A stretch of DNA of 64,000 nt from Flavihumibacter fluvii (GTDB taxonomy: Bacteria > Bacteroidota > Bacteroidia > Chitinophagales > Chitinophagaceae): the NCBI RefSeq assembly GCF_018595675.2, contig NZ_CP092333.1, forward strand, positions 3,868,001 through 3,932,000. The letters are read 5' to 3'. Below the pieces are notes generated by a model that saw nothing but the letters and a program-made list of their open reading frames with translations, was not told where the DNA came from and ran no database searches. Both the position numbers and the translations under genes were made by a program. Each line of letters opens with the position of its first letter. Position 1 is the stretch's first letter. Positions 7,874 to 16,293 of this stretch are shown here, in pieces.

Positions 7874-9511
7874 TTATCCATTTTCATCTTCAAAAAATTG
7901 CTGCACTGTTCCTGCTCGTGCGTGTTGCTGCAATTGGGTAATAATATCGGCTGCCCGGTTGCCGTGATGATGTATTTTTTCAAGGTTACTGGCCAACAGG
8001 TCTGCAGTTTCTTTTTTATCTACTGCATCCTCAGCAGTAACAATGTTCTCAACCAACTCTTTTGACATCTCTGAAAAGTTATTGACAAAGTTGAGTGGGT
8101 TCTGGATTTCATGTGCCATTCTTGAAGCCATTACGCCAAATGCAGCCATTTTTTCTGATTGGATTAATTGCTGCTGGGTGGCTTTTAAATGATCATACGC
8201 TGCTGCAAGCGCTTGATTGGCTTTTTGCTTATACCGGTAGCGATTGATCAGGCCGATAAGCAACAATAATAATAGCATAGCTCCGGCAATAATGGTATTG
8301 CGAATATTGCGCTGTCTATTATCTTTTTGCTCCTGGGCTGCTTTGGTAGCTGCTTCCTTTTTGTCAAACTCATACCGCATGGCTGTCTCAGTGAGTTTTT
8401 TATCTTTCTCCATATTGAAAACAGAATCCTTGAACAGCGTATATTGCTTATAACTTTCCAGTGCGCCTTTATTATCGTCCTGTAAGGACTGTATTTCGCT
8501 CAACCGCTTGTAATTGTTCAATAGCGTATTTAAATCACCGATTTCACCTGATAGGGTTATTGCCCGTGCCGTATATTCTTTTGCATGCTGCAAGGCCATG
8601 GCAGTACCCTTGTCCTTTGCCATCTCTAAGTAAGTATTACCGATATCAGCCAGGATCTTTGCTGCCCCGTTTTTATCCCCCAGCTGTTCAAATAAGTCCA
8701 GGGCCTTTTCATTATACTCCAGCGACCTGGCATAGTCCTTTTTATAGGTATAGAGCGTGGCGATATTGCCCAGGTTCCTGGCTATCCCATTTTTATCCCC
8801 CACCGTTTCATAAAACTCCAGAGACTTAACATTACTTTCCAATGCTTTCGATGTATCGCCTAAACTCATATAGAGTTGCCCGATATTACCCAGGTTGGCT
8901 GCCACCCCGCTTTTATTGCCTATTGCTTCATCTATCTTATTTGCCCTTAGCATATAATCCAGCGCCTTAGGATAATCTTCGAGGCTGTTGTAAACGATGC
9001 CAATATTCATCAGTGTAGCCGCTACTTCATTTTTTACGCCGCCTTCTTCATGTATTTTTAAGGCATCAAAATAGTATTTCAAGGCATTGGGGAAATCGGA
9101 TGTAAACCAATAGATCACACCCATATCACCCAGGATTTTAGCCATGCCTTTCTTGTCCCCGATTTCCTTAAACTGTTCCAATGATTTTAAGGAATATTCT
9201 ATCCCCCGGGCATAATCGGATTTCCCGTAGCCATAATTTCCGGCGATCACTTTGTAGGCATATGCCATCCCTAGTTTCCAATTCAATTTTTCAGCAAGCG
9301 CTAAGCCCTGCTGGCCATACTTCAATCCATCATCTGGATTTATCGAGTAATAGGTAAGGCTAAGATCATTCAGCAGGATCACTTTGTTGGTGTCCTCCTT
9401 TGCTTTTGCAATTTCGGTGATCAATGAATCAATGAGTGGTTGACCCTGTAATTGCGCATGGGATGTCGAAGCTGCACTTACCATGAACAGGAGCAGGAGA
9501 TATTTTTTCAT
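7874..9511 (-). CDS. TPR sensor histidine kinase lacking its ATPase domain
   Basis: This 545-residue protein has an N-terminal signal (about 1-20) and some eight TPR repeats (about 40-350, units such as ALKYYFDALKIHEEGG and ALDYMLRANKIDEAIG). A coiled segment, one membrane helix (about 403-425) and a HisKA-type dimerisation domain follow, with phospho-acceptor His467 in MAHEIQNPLNF. The protein ends about 79 residues after that histidine, so the N, G1, F and G2 boxes of the HATPase_c domain are absent, and none are found in the 31 bp before the next gene. It may be phosphorylated in trans or act as a decoy or scaffold. Sensing would be through the periplasmic TPR array. Confidence 0.85.
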   Translation of the reverse strand: MKKYLLLLFMVSAASTSHAQLQGQPLIDSLITEIAKAKEDTNKVILLNDLSLTYYSINPDDGLKYGQQGLALAEKLNWKLGMAYAYKVIAGNYGYGKSDYARGIEYSLKSLEQFKEIGDKKGMAKILGDMGVIYWFTSDFPNALKYYFDALKIHEEGGVKNEVAATLMNIGIVYNSLEDYPKALDYMLRANKIDEAIGNKSGVAANLGNIGQLYMSLGDTSKALESNVKSLEFYETVGDKNGIARNLGNIATLYTYKKDYARSLEYNEKALDLFEQLGDKNGAAKILADIGNTYLEMAKDKGTAMALQHAKEYTARAITLSGEIGDLNTLLNNYKRLSEIQSLQDDNKGALESYKQYTLFKDSVFNMEKDKKLTETAMRYEFDKKEAATKAAQEQKDNRQRNIRNTIIAGAMLLLLLLIGLINRYRYKQKANQALAAAYDHLKATQQQLIQSEKMAAFGVMASRMAHEIQNPLNFVNNFSEMSKELVENIVTAEDAVDKKETADLLASNLEKIHHHGNRAADIITQLQQHARAGTVQQFFEDENG

Positions 9512-10003
9512 GTGATTGTATTTGATATATCCTTGTCTACTTCACTTCGGGTATACTGTTAATTTAACAATTTTTCCGCTGAAAATTTGCTGTTTCACAG
9601 GTATGCAGCTGGGTGTTATTGAGGCGGACGGATAAACAATCAGCGGTTAAATAAAATTGTATTTCATGGCGGAACCCCATTTCAAATGGATGTAAAAGAC
9701 CAAAAGACTGAATTGTTTGACCTCACAATCAAGGAACTGAAAACTTTCTTGAAGCAATTCAAAAGAACAATACAAACTTTCCTCTTTTATTACTATTATA
9801 TGACAACATATTAAGTACAGTGCAGGCTAAAGGAGTTTGCAGAACTGGATAAAATTTCTTAGCTTTTACCTGCAAATCGAATTCCGGCCTTTTTGAATTA
9901 GGATTCGCTCTCTGAAAACAGGGTTATCAACAAACGGCGACTTGTATTATCACCTTTCTGGTATAGGTATACAATTATTCTTTAAAAATAAAACCGCACG
10001 TTT
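9512..10003. other. Intergenic region, possible small coding remnant
   Basis: This 492-bp gap holds the divergent leaders of the TPR kinase and the cytochrome gene. GAGGCGGACGGATAAACAATCAGCGG near 9622 resembles the central block of the attC-like elements. A 42-codon open frame (9686-9814) reads MDVKDQKTELFDLTIKELK and onward, and the same frame is open upstream, so it may be a decayed gene; I recognise no family. Confidence 0.3.
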
Positions 10004-10621
10004 ATGAGTAAGTCCTATTCACACTCAATCACAGGCCTGCTATTCACTGCCATTTGTTTTACCGGATGTGCAGACAACAAAACCGGCGAACCGGCCACTA
10101 CACCAACTGCTGTAGCTGAAAAACCCAGTTTCGGAGGTTATGAAACCCAGGCTAAATGGGGCGAACACCTCGTTACTATTGCAGGTTGCAATGACTGCCA
10201 TACCCCCAAGAAAATGACACCCATGGGACCAGTGGATGACAGCACTTTAATGTTATCCGGGCATCCTGAGGCATTACCTGCACCAGATGTCGACAGGAAG
10301 GCAATGGAAGGCAAGGGATTGGTCGTTACAGCAGATTTTACCGCCTGGATCGGCCCCTGGGGTATTTCTTATTCGGCTAACCTGACTCCTGATCCATCGG
10401 GCACAGGCAGTTGGACGGAAGATCAGTTTCTTTATGCGCTAAGGAATAGTATCAGTAAAGGAATTTCCGGTGGAAGGCCACTTATGCCCCCCATGTCCAT
10501 GATGCCGGTTAAACATATGTCTGACGATGAATTGAAGGCCATATTTGCCTACCTGAGAACCATTAAACCCATAAAAAATAATTCCGTTCAGCCAACACCC
10601 CCGGCATTAGCCAGTAAATAA
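10004..10621 (+). CDS. Lipoprotein c-type cytochrome
   Basis: This 205-residue protein has a lipoprotein signal with Cys in FTGCADN (about residue 23), then a threonine/proline-rich linker. A single heme-binding motif CNDCH places the thioether cysteines at 62 and 65 and the axial His at 66. Methionine-rich PPMSMMPVKHMSDDEL near residue 165-180 offers the distal Met ligand. The C-terminal ELKAIFAYLRTIKPIKN is the typical last helix of cytochrome c. It is probably a periplasm-facing electron carrier. No adjacent oxidase or reductase gene identifies its partner. The gene appears monocistronic. Confidence 0.85.
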   Translation: MSKSYSHSITGLLFTAICFTGCADNKTGEPATTPTAVAEKPSFGGYETQAKWGEHLVTIAGCNDCHTPKKMTPMGPVDDSTLMLSGHPEALPAPDVDRKAMEGKGLVVTADFTAWIGPWGISYSANLTPDPSGTGSWTEDQFLYALRNSISKGISGGRPLMPPMSMMPVKHMSDDELKAIFAYLRTIKPIKNNSVQPTPPALASK

Positions 10622-10785
10622 ATATCGAGACTTTCATTGAATAGTCATTCATCCTTAAAAAGGAATGAAACAAGGATTTCTCCCCCAACCTAGGCTGGAT
10701 GTCCGGGTTGGATCATTTCATTTAGATGCCCTGGCTCATTCGATCAGATCGCTACGAAGTTGCCGGTGTTTTCTAATGGTCAGGT

Positions 10786-11079
10786 TTAATCCCACAAGTC
10801 ATTCCATGGATCTGATAATGAAGTGTCGGCCTGGTTAACTACGTGGCAGGTGGTTCCCAAATCAGATAATTGACGCTGGATCCAATACCCGAACTGTCCG
10901 CTTTCATAGACACATTTATAAAATGCTCCTGGAAATTGTTTGGTGAGGTAGTTAAATTGGATTTCCGGACCGGGTTGCTGGTGCACATTCCTGACAAACA
11001 AGTCGCCTTGGAAAATGCCAGCATGCCAGCAGCTTTTATGAAGGTTCAGACCAAAGTAAATGGTTTGATTTTCAAAATT
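10786..11079 (-). pseudogene. IS110-family transposase relic (N-terminal part)
   Basis: The minus strand reads FENQTIYFGLNLHKSCWHAG, then FNYLTKQFPGAFYKCVYESG, then QFGYWIQRQLSDLGTTCHVV and NQADTS. This is the N-terminal DEDD (RuvC-like) part of IS110/IS116/IS902 transposases. The first catalytic Asp, normally in a GIDVHK-type motif, is Asn here (GLNLHK). No normal start codon is kept at the front, and the frame stops after about 100 residues, with the central and C-terminal domains absent. It is thus an inactive remnant marking past insertion next to the 11.4-15.8 kb unit. Confidence 0.8.
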
Positions 11080-11421
11080 GGCTGTAACTATAAAATTGGC
11101 TTTTAGATGTTTAGTTAACTAATTAAGTTACTGTAGCCAACCTGCTTGCAGGATGGACTATTATCACTCTAATCGACTGCTTATTTTAAAGAATAAGGGC
11201 TTGGCGTAGTGCGGGCGTGACGCATCAGCGAATTGGAGAAACAAACATAGTCTAACTAAATACGGGTTGGACGATTGTGTGTAGCAGCACAGTGCCAATT
11301 CCAGGCCATTGGTAAAGCATATGACAAATAATAAATTTTTCCATTTCAACAATTCAGTTATTTCAGAGAGTTTAGAAATAATACGCAAAATTTCAATAAC
11401 CAAATAAACAAGGAGGTATTT
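11080..11421. other. Intergenic region with weak repeat similarity and a strong ribosome binding site
   Basis: GGGTTGGACGATTGTGTGTAGCAGCACAG near 11265 faintly resembles the cassette-type elements and the sequence near 25380. An unusually strong Shine-Dalgarno sequence, AAGGAGG at 11410-11416, precedes the ATG at 11422 by five bases; most genes here have only AT-rich leaders. Nothing else is recognised. Confidence 0.35.
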
Positions 11422-12174
11422 ATGCCAAACGATCAAATCAATCCACACGTGCCTGCCCCTGGCGTGGCCAATTCGCTCGGAATTGTTGAAGGACTTGCCA
11501 CCGGTGAAAACGGTGGTAAGAATGGAGTCTACGGTTCAAGTGTAACCGCAACTGGCGTAAAAGGCATTTCAATAAAAGGAGTGGGTGTATATGCTGAGAG
11601 CAAGGAAGATGTCGGCTTAGTTGCAATAGGCCCTCGGGGAGCTGCAGTTTTGCAGGGAGCTGTGTCCATTCTCGGCAACACCGATATGAAAGGCGAGTTG
11701 CAAGTATCAGCCAATTTATACGTTGCTGGCAACATCAATGTCAAGGGTGATATTAGTTTGGAAAACGCTGACTTCGCTGAAGATTTTGATGTTATTGAAG
11801 AAGAAGATATTCAACCTGGCTCCGTAATGGTGCTCGACGATAATGGCATCCTTAAAAAATGCGACATGCCGATGGATAAACGTGTGGCGGGTGTGGTTTC
11901 AGGCGCCGGTATATATAAACCTGGCATCATTCTCGACAGAAAAAGCAATAATGGACCCCGAGTGCCTATTGCTATGCTTGGAAAGGTTTGTTGCGCAGTC
12001 GATGCCAGCTATGGCAGTATAAAAGTTGGTGATCTTCTCACAACATCCCCTACTTCTGGCGCCGCCATGAAAGTGTCCAATCCTGTCGATGCAATTGGCG
12101 CCATAATTGGTAAAGCACTAAAGCCCTGGTCGGAGGGTGTTGGAGAGATTCCCATTTTAATCGCTTTGCAATAA
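11422..12174 (+). CDS. Tail-fibre-like protein with a Peptidase_G2-like C-terminal region
   Basis: This 250-residue protein has no signal peptide. The N-terminal half (about 1-115) is glycine/valine-rich with short repeats such as GVYGSSVTATGVKGISIKGV, typical of beta-helical or trimeric fibre shafts. From about residue 118 the motif NADFAEDFDV, then IQPGSVMVLDDNGILKKC and DKRVAGVVSG, resembles the intramolecular chaperone/auto-cleavage domain (Peptidase_G2) at the end of phage tail spikes. It has the only textbook Shine-Dalgarno in the area and is followed 7 bp later by the 854-residue gene. A structural or display role in a three-gene unit is inferred. Confidence 0.55.
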   Translation: MPNDQINPHVPAPGVANSLGIVEGLATGENGGKNGVYGSSVTATGVKGISIKGVGVYAESKEDVGLVAIGPRGAAVLQGAVSILGNTDMKGELQVSANLYVAGNINVKGDISLENADFAEDFDVIEEEDIQPGSVMVLDDNGILKKCDMPMDKRVAGVVSGAGIYKPGIILDRKSNNGPRVPIAMLGKVCCAVDASYGSIKVGDLLTTSPTSGAAMKVSNPVDAIGAIIGKALKPWSEGVGEIPILIALQ

Positions 12175-12181
12175 CCTGATT

Positions 12182-14746
12182 ATGGGGACACTTCAACCTT
12201 ATTACAAGCCATTGTGGATTCAGAAGGAAACACCTCGCCAGTTTAATCCACTGCTGATTCCGAAGGAGCTGAGTTTCAAAAAAGCCTACTCGAATATTAT
12301 GGGAAGCGCAATTCCGTCGGGAGAAACGCTTAGCATTAGCACCTTTTTGGGACAAATGCAATGGCCACATAACACATCATTACGTCTATTTCTTTTTAAT
12401 TACATGCCATGGCACTTATCGCCCACTGAGGGACATGAGCAAATTGAATTATATCCGGTCAGCTATCACCAAAATCCCGGAAACACATTTGAAGAGGAAC
12501 AGGAATTTGAATTCCACATTCGAACAAAATGCGCGGTACTCGCATTTGCCGATAAGCTGAATGTAAAAAGTGCACACAAGCTTTTTGTAGAACATCGGTA
12601 TGGAATAGACGGACCATATCGTAATCATCCGGAACCCATTTGCCTGGGGCTTCTGGCCTATGCAGATTATTTCGAGGACCCGAGGCGTGAGCTTATCCTC
12701 GATATGGTTTCTGGATCAATTCTCGCATGCAAACCCGGGTGGTGCGGCACATTTGGTCCCAATTTCAATTTCCTACTCGATACTATTGAACATTTGGATG
12801 CCTGCTATGATTTTACACAAATGTACCTGTTGCCAATGGTATACGCTTATTACAATAATCTTTCATCGGCAGCTAGAGAAAAAATCATTGGTGAGTTACT
12901 GGCAAAAGGGAAGGTGTACCGGGTTGGTCTCGATGAACACATAACAAGCGGATGCTGTCCAAACGATTGGGCGCGTGCGGGAATAGTAAGATTATCGTTG
13001 CCAATGGTGGATGTAGTGGTTTCGCCCAATCTAAAACGAATAGGTGAAACCGAGAACCACATTTTCACGATCGCGGTCAATCGATACTTGACTAACCAGT
13101 TGTTGTACCAGCGCAATAAAAAAGTGGAATATGATAACCGAAGGAATGGTGGTGATGATTATCCGAGTTGTATGGCACAGGTACTCGGCTTATTAAGAAA
13201 TGTTTTCCTAGGCGGATTTTCCGAGTATAACTCAAAACCCTATTCTAGGTATACCAGAGCAGCCATTCTCAATCTGTATAGCTATGCCTACGACCACGAA
13301 ATAAGGCTTGCTGCAAAACTGGTCCTCGACAGTTGGTCGGGCTACCTTGCTGTTTCCAGTTGTGATTTGAGAAGACTTGTCCCTTTCAGGAGGAGAAATG
13401 ATGCAGATTCGCCCCGGACTGCCCAATTTGGTGGCGGCTTCATGGACAATGATCTCGTGGATGAATCATCTGGAGCCGATCCCATGGTTGCGCGAATCGC
13501 GCTGTCGTCTGGCAACTTGAAAGCTATTGCGAAACATAATCCCAATGATGGATATACGCTGATGAAGCGTCTTTCGTCCGAAATCTTGGAAATGCTATCC
13601 AGCTACAGGATACCCGAATCAATAAAAGATTTATTCGTAAATGAAAAAAGCCGAAGATTTTACCAGCGCCTTCATCGTACTTCAATCGAGCCGGTAGATG
13701 TGACCGGCATTAATTGCGATAATTATGAAATTTATGCTGGTTCTCCCAGTTACTTGATTACAGCTGGAGGGCGCCCCGCGAAATACGCAATTGATCCATA
13801 CCTTGTTGAGGACGAAATTGCGATGCCGGGAAATGACCAGCAATTGGGGGTGGCGGTTCCTACTACATTTATTCCTGCTTTTGGGATTGACGGCGTACCG
13901 GGTGTGTTTACGAGAGATATCATCCAGTTCGGTAGTTTCTCAGCCGATATCAATGAAGTGGCGAATTACGGAGTGGCGCCTGATTTTGCCTGTGGATATT
14001 CAATGCACCTGCCCGAATGGGTGAATAAACCTGGTGACAGGGAGTTTGCTTTCACGGAAAAGAGATTGGTGGATCAGTCCCGTGGTTTCATCCTTGCCAT
14101 ATATCGAAATGGTAGCTTTGGATTGATGGAAGCGGTCGATTGCCAGCTCTATCCGGAGATAACGATCGGTAAATTAGAGGCGCATGTCAATACTCATAAC
14201 GCACACTTGAATCTTCAAAGCGGGATCACCAACACCTACCGAACATATAATGGCACCAACCTTGAATTTGTAATTTGGAAGTCCAATGATGTAGATAATA
14301 TTGAACGAGGTGCAAAGATTCTACAGATAAACTATGGATCCGCCAATCGTCACCCACTTAGTGATGCCAGCCTTTATGATGGTCGCTTTTTGCAAGGAAC
14401 GATCCTGGACAGCCCCGAGCCCGGCGTTATCACATTCAACAATCCATCACTTGATCATTTCTTACGTTTTGACCTTCGAGATCCGTACCGCCCTTCGAGA
14501 ACCTCAGAAAAGGGTGAAGTAGAGAAAGCCGGCGACAATCACGAGGTGTGGGTCGACTTTGAATGGACTGGCATTTGCGAAGGAGATTTCTATCGTCCGT
14601 TCAATAGTATTGCGAGCGCAATAGCCAATGTAGCCGAAGGCGGTACAATACGGCTCCTACCTGGCAGAACACATGAACGAATTTCAACGAATGGCAAAAA
14701 ATGTAAAATAGTGGCATTCCTTGGTGGCGTTACAATTGGTCACTAG
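12182..14746 (+). CDS. Large protein with toroid-like helical domain and a beta-helix-like tail, function unknown
   Basis: I do not recognise this 854-residue protein as a named family. There is no signal peptide. Residues about 130-470 are helix-rich with aromatic and Asp/Glu/His motifs (GLLAYADYFEDP, TENHIFTIAVNRYLTNQLL, NGGDDYPSCMAQVLGLL) that look like an alpha/alpha-toroid, as in polysaccharide lyases and heparinase-like enzymes. Residues about 500-780 are beta-rich. The last 60 residues (FYRPFNSIASAIANVAEGG, then TIRLLPGRTHERIS) resemble the first coil of a right-handed beta-helix and then end, perhaps cut short. A carbohydrate-active role is a guess. It lies between the fibre-like protein and the EEP enzyme. 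Confidence 0.5.
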   Translation: MGTLQPYYKPLWIQKETPRQFNPLLIPKELSFKKAYSNIMGSAIPSGETLSISTFLGQMQWPHNTSLRLFLFNYMPWHLSPTEGHEQIELYPVSYHQNPGNTFEEEQEFEFHIRTKCAVLAFADKLNVKSAHKLFVEHRYGIDGPYRNHPEPICLGLLAYADYFEDPRRELILDMVSGSILACKPGWCGTFGPNFNFLLDTIEHLDACYDFTQMYLLPMVYAYYNNLSSAAREKIIGELLAKGKVYRVGLDEHITSGCCPNDWARAGIVRLSLPMVDVVVSPNLKRIGETENHIFTIAVNRYLTNQLLYQRNKKVEYDNRRNGGDDYPSCMAQVLGLLRNVFLGGFSEYNSKPYSRYTRAAILNLYSYAYDHEIRLAAKLVLDSWSGYLAVSSCDLRRLVPFRRRNDADSPRTAQFGGGFMDNDLVDESSGADPMVARIALSSGNLKAIAKHNPNDGYTLMKRLSSEILEMLSSYRIPESIKDLFVNEKSRRFYQRLHRTSIEPVDVTGINCDNYEIYAGSPSYLITAGGRPAKYAIDPYLVEDEIAMPGNDQQLGVAVPTTFIPAFGIDGVPGVFTRDIIQFGSFSADINEVANYGVAPDFACGYSMHLPEWVNKPGDREFAFTEKRLVDQSRGFILAIYRNGSFGLMEAVDCQLYPEITIGKLEAHVNTHNAHLNLQSGITNTYRTYNGTNLEFVIWKSNDVDNIERGAKILQINYGSANRHPLSDASLYDGRFLQGTILDSPEPGVITFNNPSLDHFLRFDLRDPYRPSRTSEKGEVEKAGDNHEVWVDFEWTGICEGDFYRPFNSIASAIANVAEGGTIRLLPGRTHERISTNGKKCKIVAFLGGVTIGH

Positions 14747-14785
14747 TGCTGTACTTGAACTGGCCACGTCATTAAACTTACTACT

Positions 14786-15766
14786 ATGTCAGTTGATTTA
14801 TCAAATCTTTTTAGTTATCTGCAGTCAGGAGGTTCATCCACCGCATCATTGCGTCAAGCACTACCCGCTTTTGAACACAACTGTATCTTGTCGCGACAAG
14901 AATGTAATTTTCAATTAATGGGACAAAACATCGGCCTACTCGTTAGGCCCGCACCTTACCTTGGTACCAACAGGAAAGGTGCAATCAGGGAGCTGATAGA
15001 GCAAATTGAATTTCGCTCTCCTGATATAGTAGGAATATGCGAAATTTTCGATAACGATGAAAGAAATCAAATTTATAAGGCGCTCAAAACTATTTATGTA
15101 GATAGAAGGGACGGACCAGACAGGAATACCATTATCGACGGCCGGGCTGCAAAGGAAGATGGTGGTTTGTTATTGTTAAGCAAACTTCCGCCAATAGAAG
15201 GCGCCAGTATTTTGTTTGATGATCTCACAGGTAGCGATTGGCTTGTTAATAAGGGAGTACTTTATATTAAGTTACAGCCACCCGGAATACCTTTTCATTT
15301 TAATATTTTTTATACTCATATGCAAGATATTAAGGCATTCGGAGGTGAAGGGCAGACAGTTCTTTATAAACAACTCAGTCAGTTGGATAATTTCATTAGT
15401 TCAAAACAAAAAGAAGATTGCGTAAGTATCGTTTTTGGTGATATCAATATCCCGGCAGATAATCCTGCCAATTACCAGGAAATGATGTCGAGGCTGAAAT
15501 CGCCAATCGATCTCTGGATTGCAACCGGCCAACAACCAGGTACCGGGCATACTTTCGTGCCGGAGAATAATTTTTATGCCGATGCCGATGACATTCCCGA
15601 TTACCGCGAGCGGTTGGATTATTTCCTAATGCGGGTCGGAAAGAAGTTCATACCGATTGCTGATGGTATGGACGTTTTACAGCTAAAACACAATGGGCGT
15701 GACATATCTGATCATTTTGGCATCGGAGTTGCCTTTAAAGAATACATTCAGATAGATTACACTTGA
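14786..15766 (+). CDS. Endonuclease/exonuclease/phosphatase-fold hydrolase
   Basis: This 326-residue protein lacks a signal peptide. The EEP (DNase I-like) core is complete: a metal-binding Glu in DIVGICEIFDND, FYTHMQD (His), FGDINIPADN (Asp/Asn), RLDYFLMR and the terminal ISDHFGIG with the catalytic Asp-His pair. This fold includes nucleases, sphingomyelinases and inositol phosphatases. The arrangement with THMQ and a long insert before RLDYF is closest to sphingomyelinase-C/phosphatase-like members, but the substrate is open. It follows the 854-residue gene by 39 bp, in the same orientation. Confidence 0.8.
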   Translation: MSVDLSNLFSYLQSGGSSTASLRQALPAFEHNCILSRQECNFQLMGQNIGLLVRPAPYLGTNRKGAIRELIEQIEFRSPDIVGICEIFDNDERNQIYKALKTIYVDRRDGPDRNTIIDGRAAKEDGGLLLLSKLPPIEGASILFDDLTGSDWLVNKGVLYIKLQPPGIPFHFNIFYTHMQDIKAFGGEGQTVLYKQLSQLDNFISSKQKEDCVSIVFGDINIPADNPANYQEMMSRLKSPIDLWIATGQQPGTGHTFVPENNFYADADDIPDYRERLDYFLMRVGKKFIPIADGMDVLQLKHNGRDISDHFGIGVAFKEYIQIDYT

Positions 15767-15845
15767 TGTATAGTTATTTTGAATTTTTTGTTGAAAAACC
15801 AATACACACATCTTTATCTAAATAAAGCTAACTTTTACCAACATA

Positions 15846-16211
15846 ATGAATACAGAATTCTTAACTATTATTCCTGTCCTTCCTTCTGCAGATATTGCAA
15901 GGGACATTATTTGGTATAAAGAAAAAACCGGCTTTACAAAATATTTTGCAGACAAGATGTATGCGGTTATTTACCGGGACAATCTTACAATACACTTACA
16001 ATGGCATGCTGATTCAGAAGACGACCCATTACTTGGTGGTTCAGTAATCAGGATCAAGGTGAAAAATATCAGGCCCCTTTTTGATGAATTTTTACAGCGT
16101 GGGACTATTGACCCTGTTTCATTCAAATCTGGTACGCTCTGGAAAACCAACGAGTTTGGTTTTTACGACCTTAATAATAATGCAATTTTCATCATGGAAG
16201 ACATTGCATAG
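15846..16211 (+). CDS. VOC-family (glyoxalase/bleomycin-resistance-like) protein
   Basis: This 121-residue protein has the beta-alpha-beta-beta-beta pattern of vicinal oxygen chelate proteins. FLTIIPVLPSADIARDIIWY, the YKEKTGFTKYF turn, TIHLQWHAD and the closing NEFGFYDLNNNAIFIMED are characteristic. Small single-domain members bind bleomycin-like drugs or act as dioxygenase/isomerase subunits. The WHAD and ED positions could bind metal, but the substrate is not predictable. It stands alone, preceded by an AT-rich leader. Confidence 0.85.
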   Translation: MNTEFLTIIPVLPSADIARDIIWYKEKTGFTKYFADKMYAVIYRDNLTIHLQWHADSEDDPLLGGSVIRIKVKNIRPLFDEFLQRGTIDPVSFKSGTLWKTNEFGFYDLNNNAIFIMEDIA

Positions 16212-16293
16212 GAATTTAAAATGCACCCCGATCCGCACAGGTTAACCCTTTGTAGTTAGAATTATAATCCTCATCTTTAATAGACACCAGCGC

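Noticed and set aside
10870-11106. A 78-codon plus-strand open frame across the IS110 relic
   Set aside because: The opposite strand carries a clear IS110 transposase signature in a continuous frame, so the plus-strand frame is a shadow.
11164-11448. A 94-codon minus-strand open frame upstream of the fibre-like gene
   Set aside because: It overlaps the start of the plus-strand gene and low-complexity spacer; the translation has no family resemblance.
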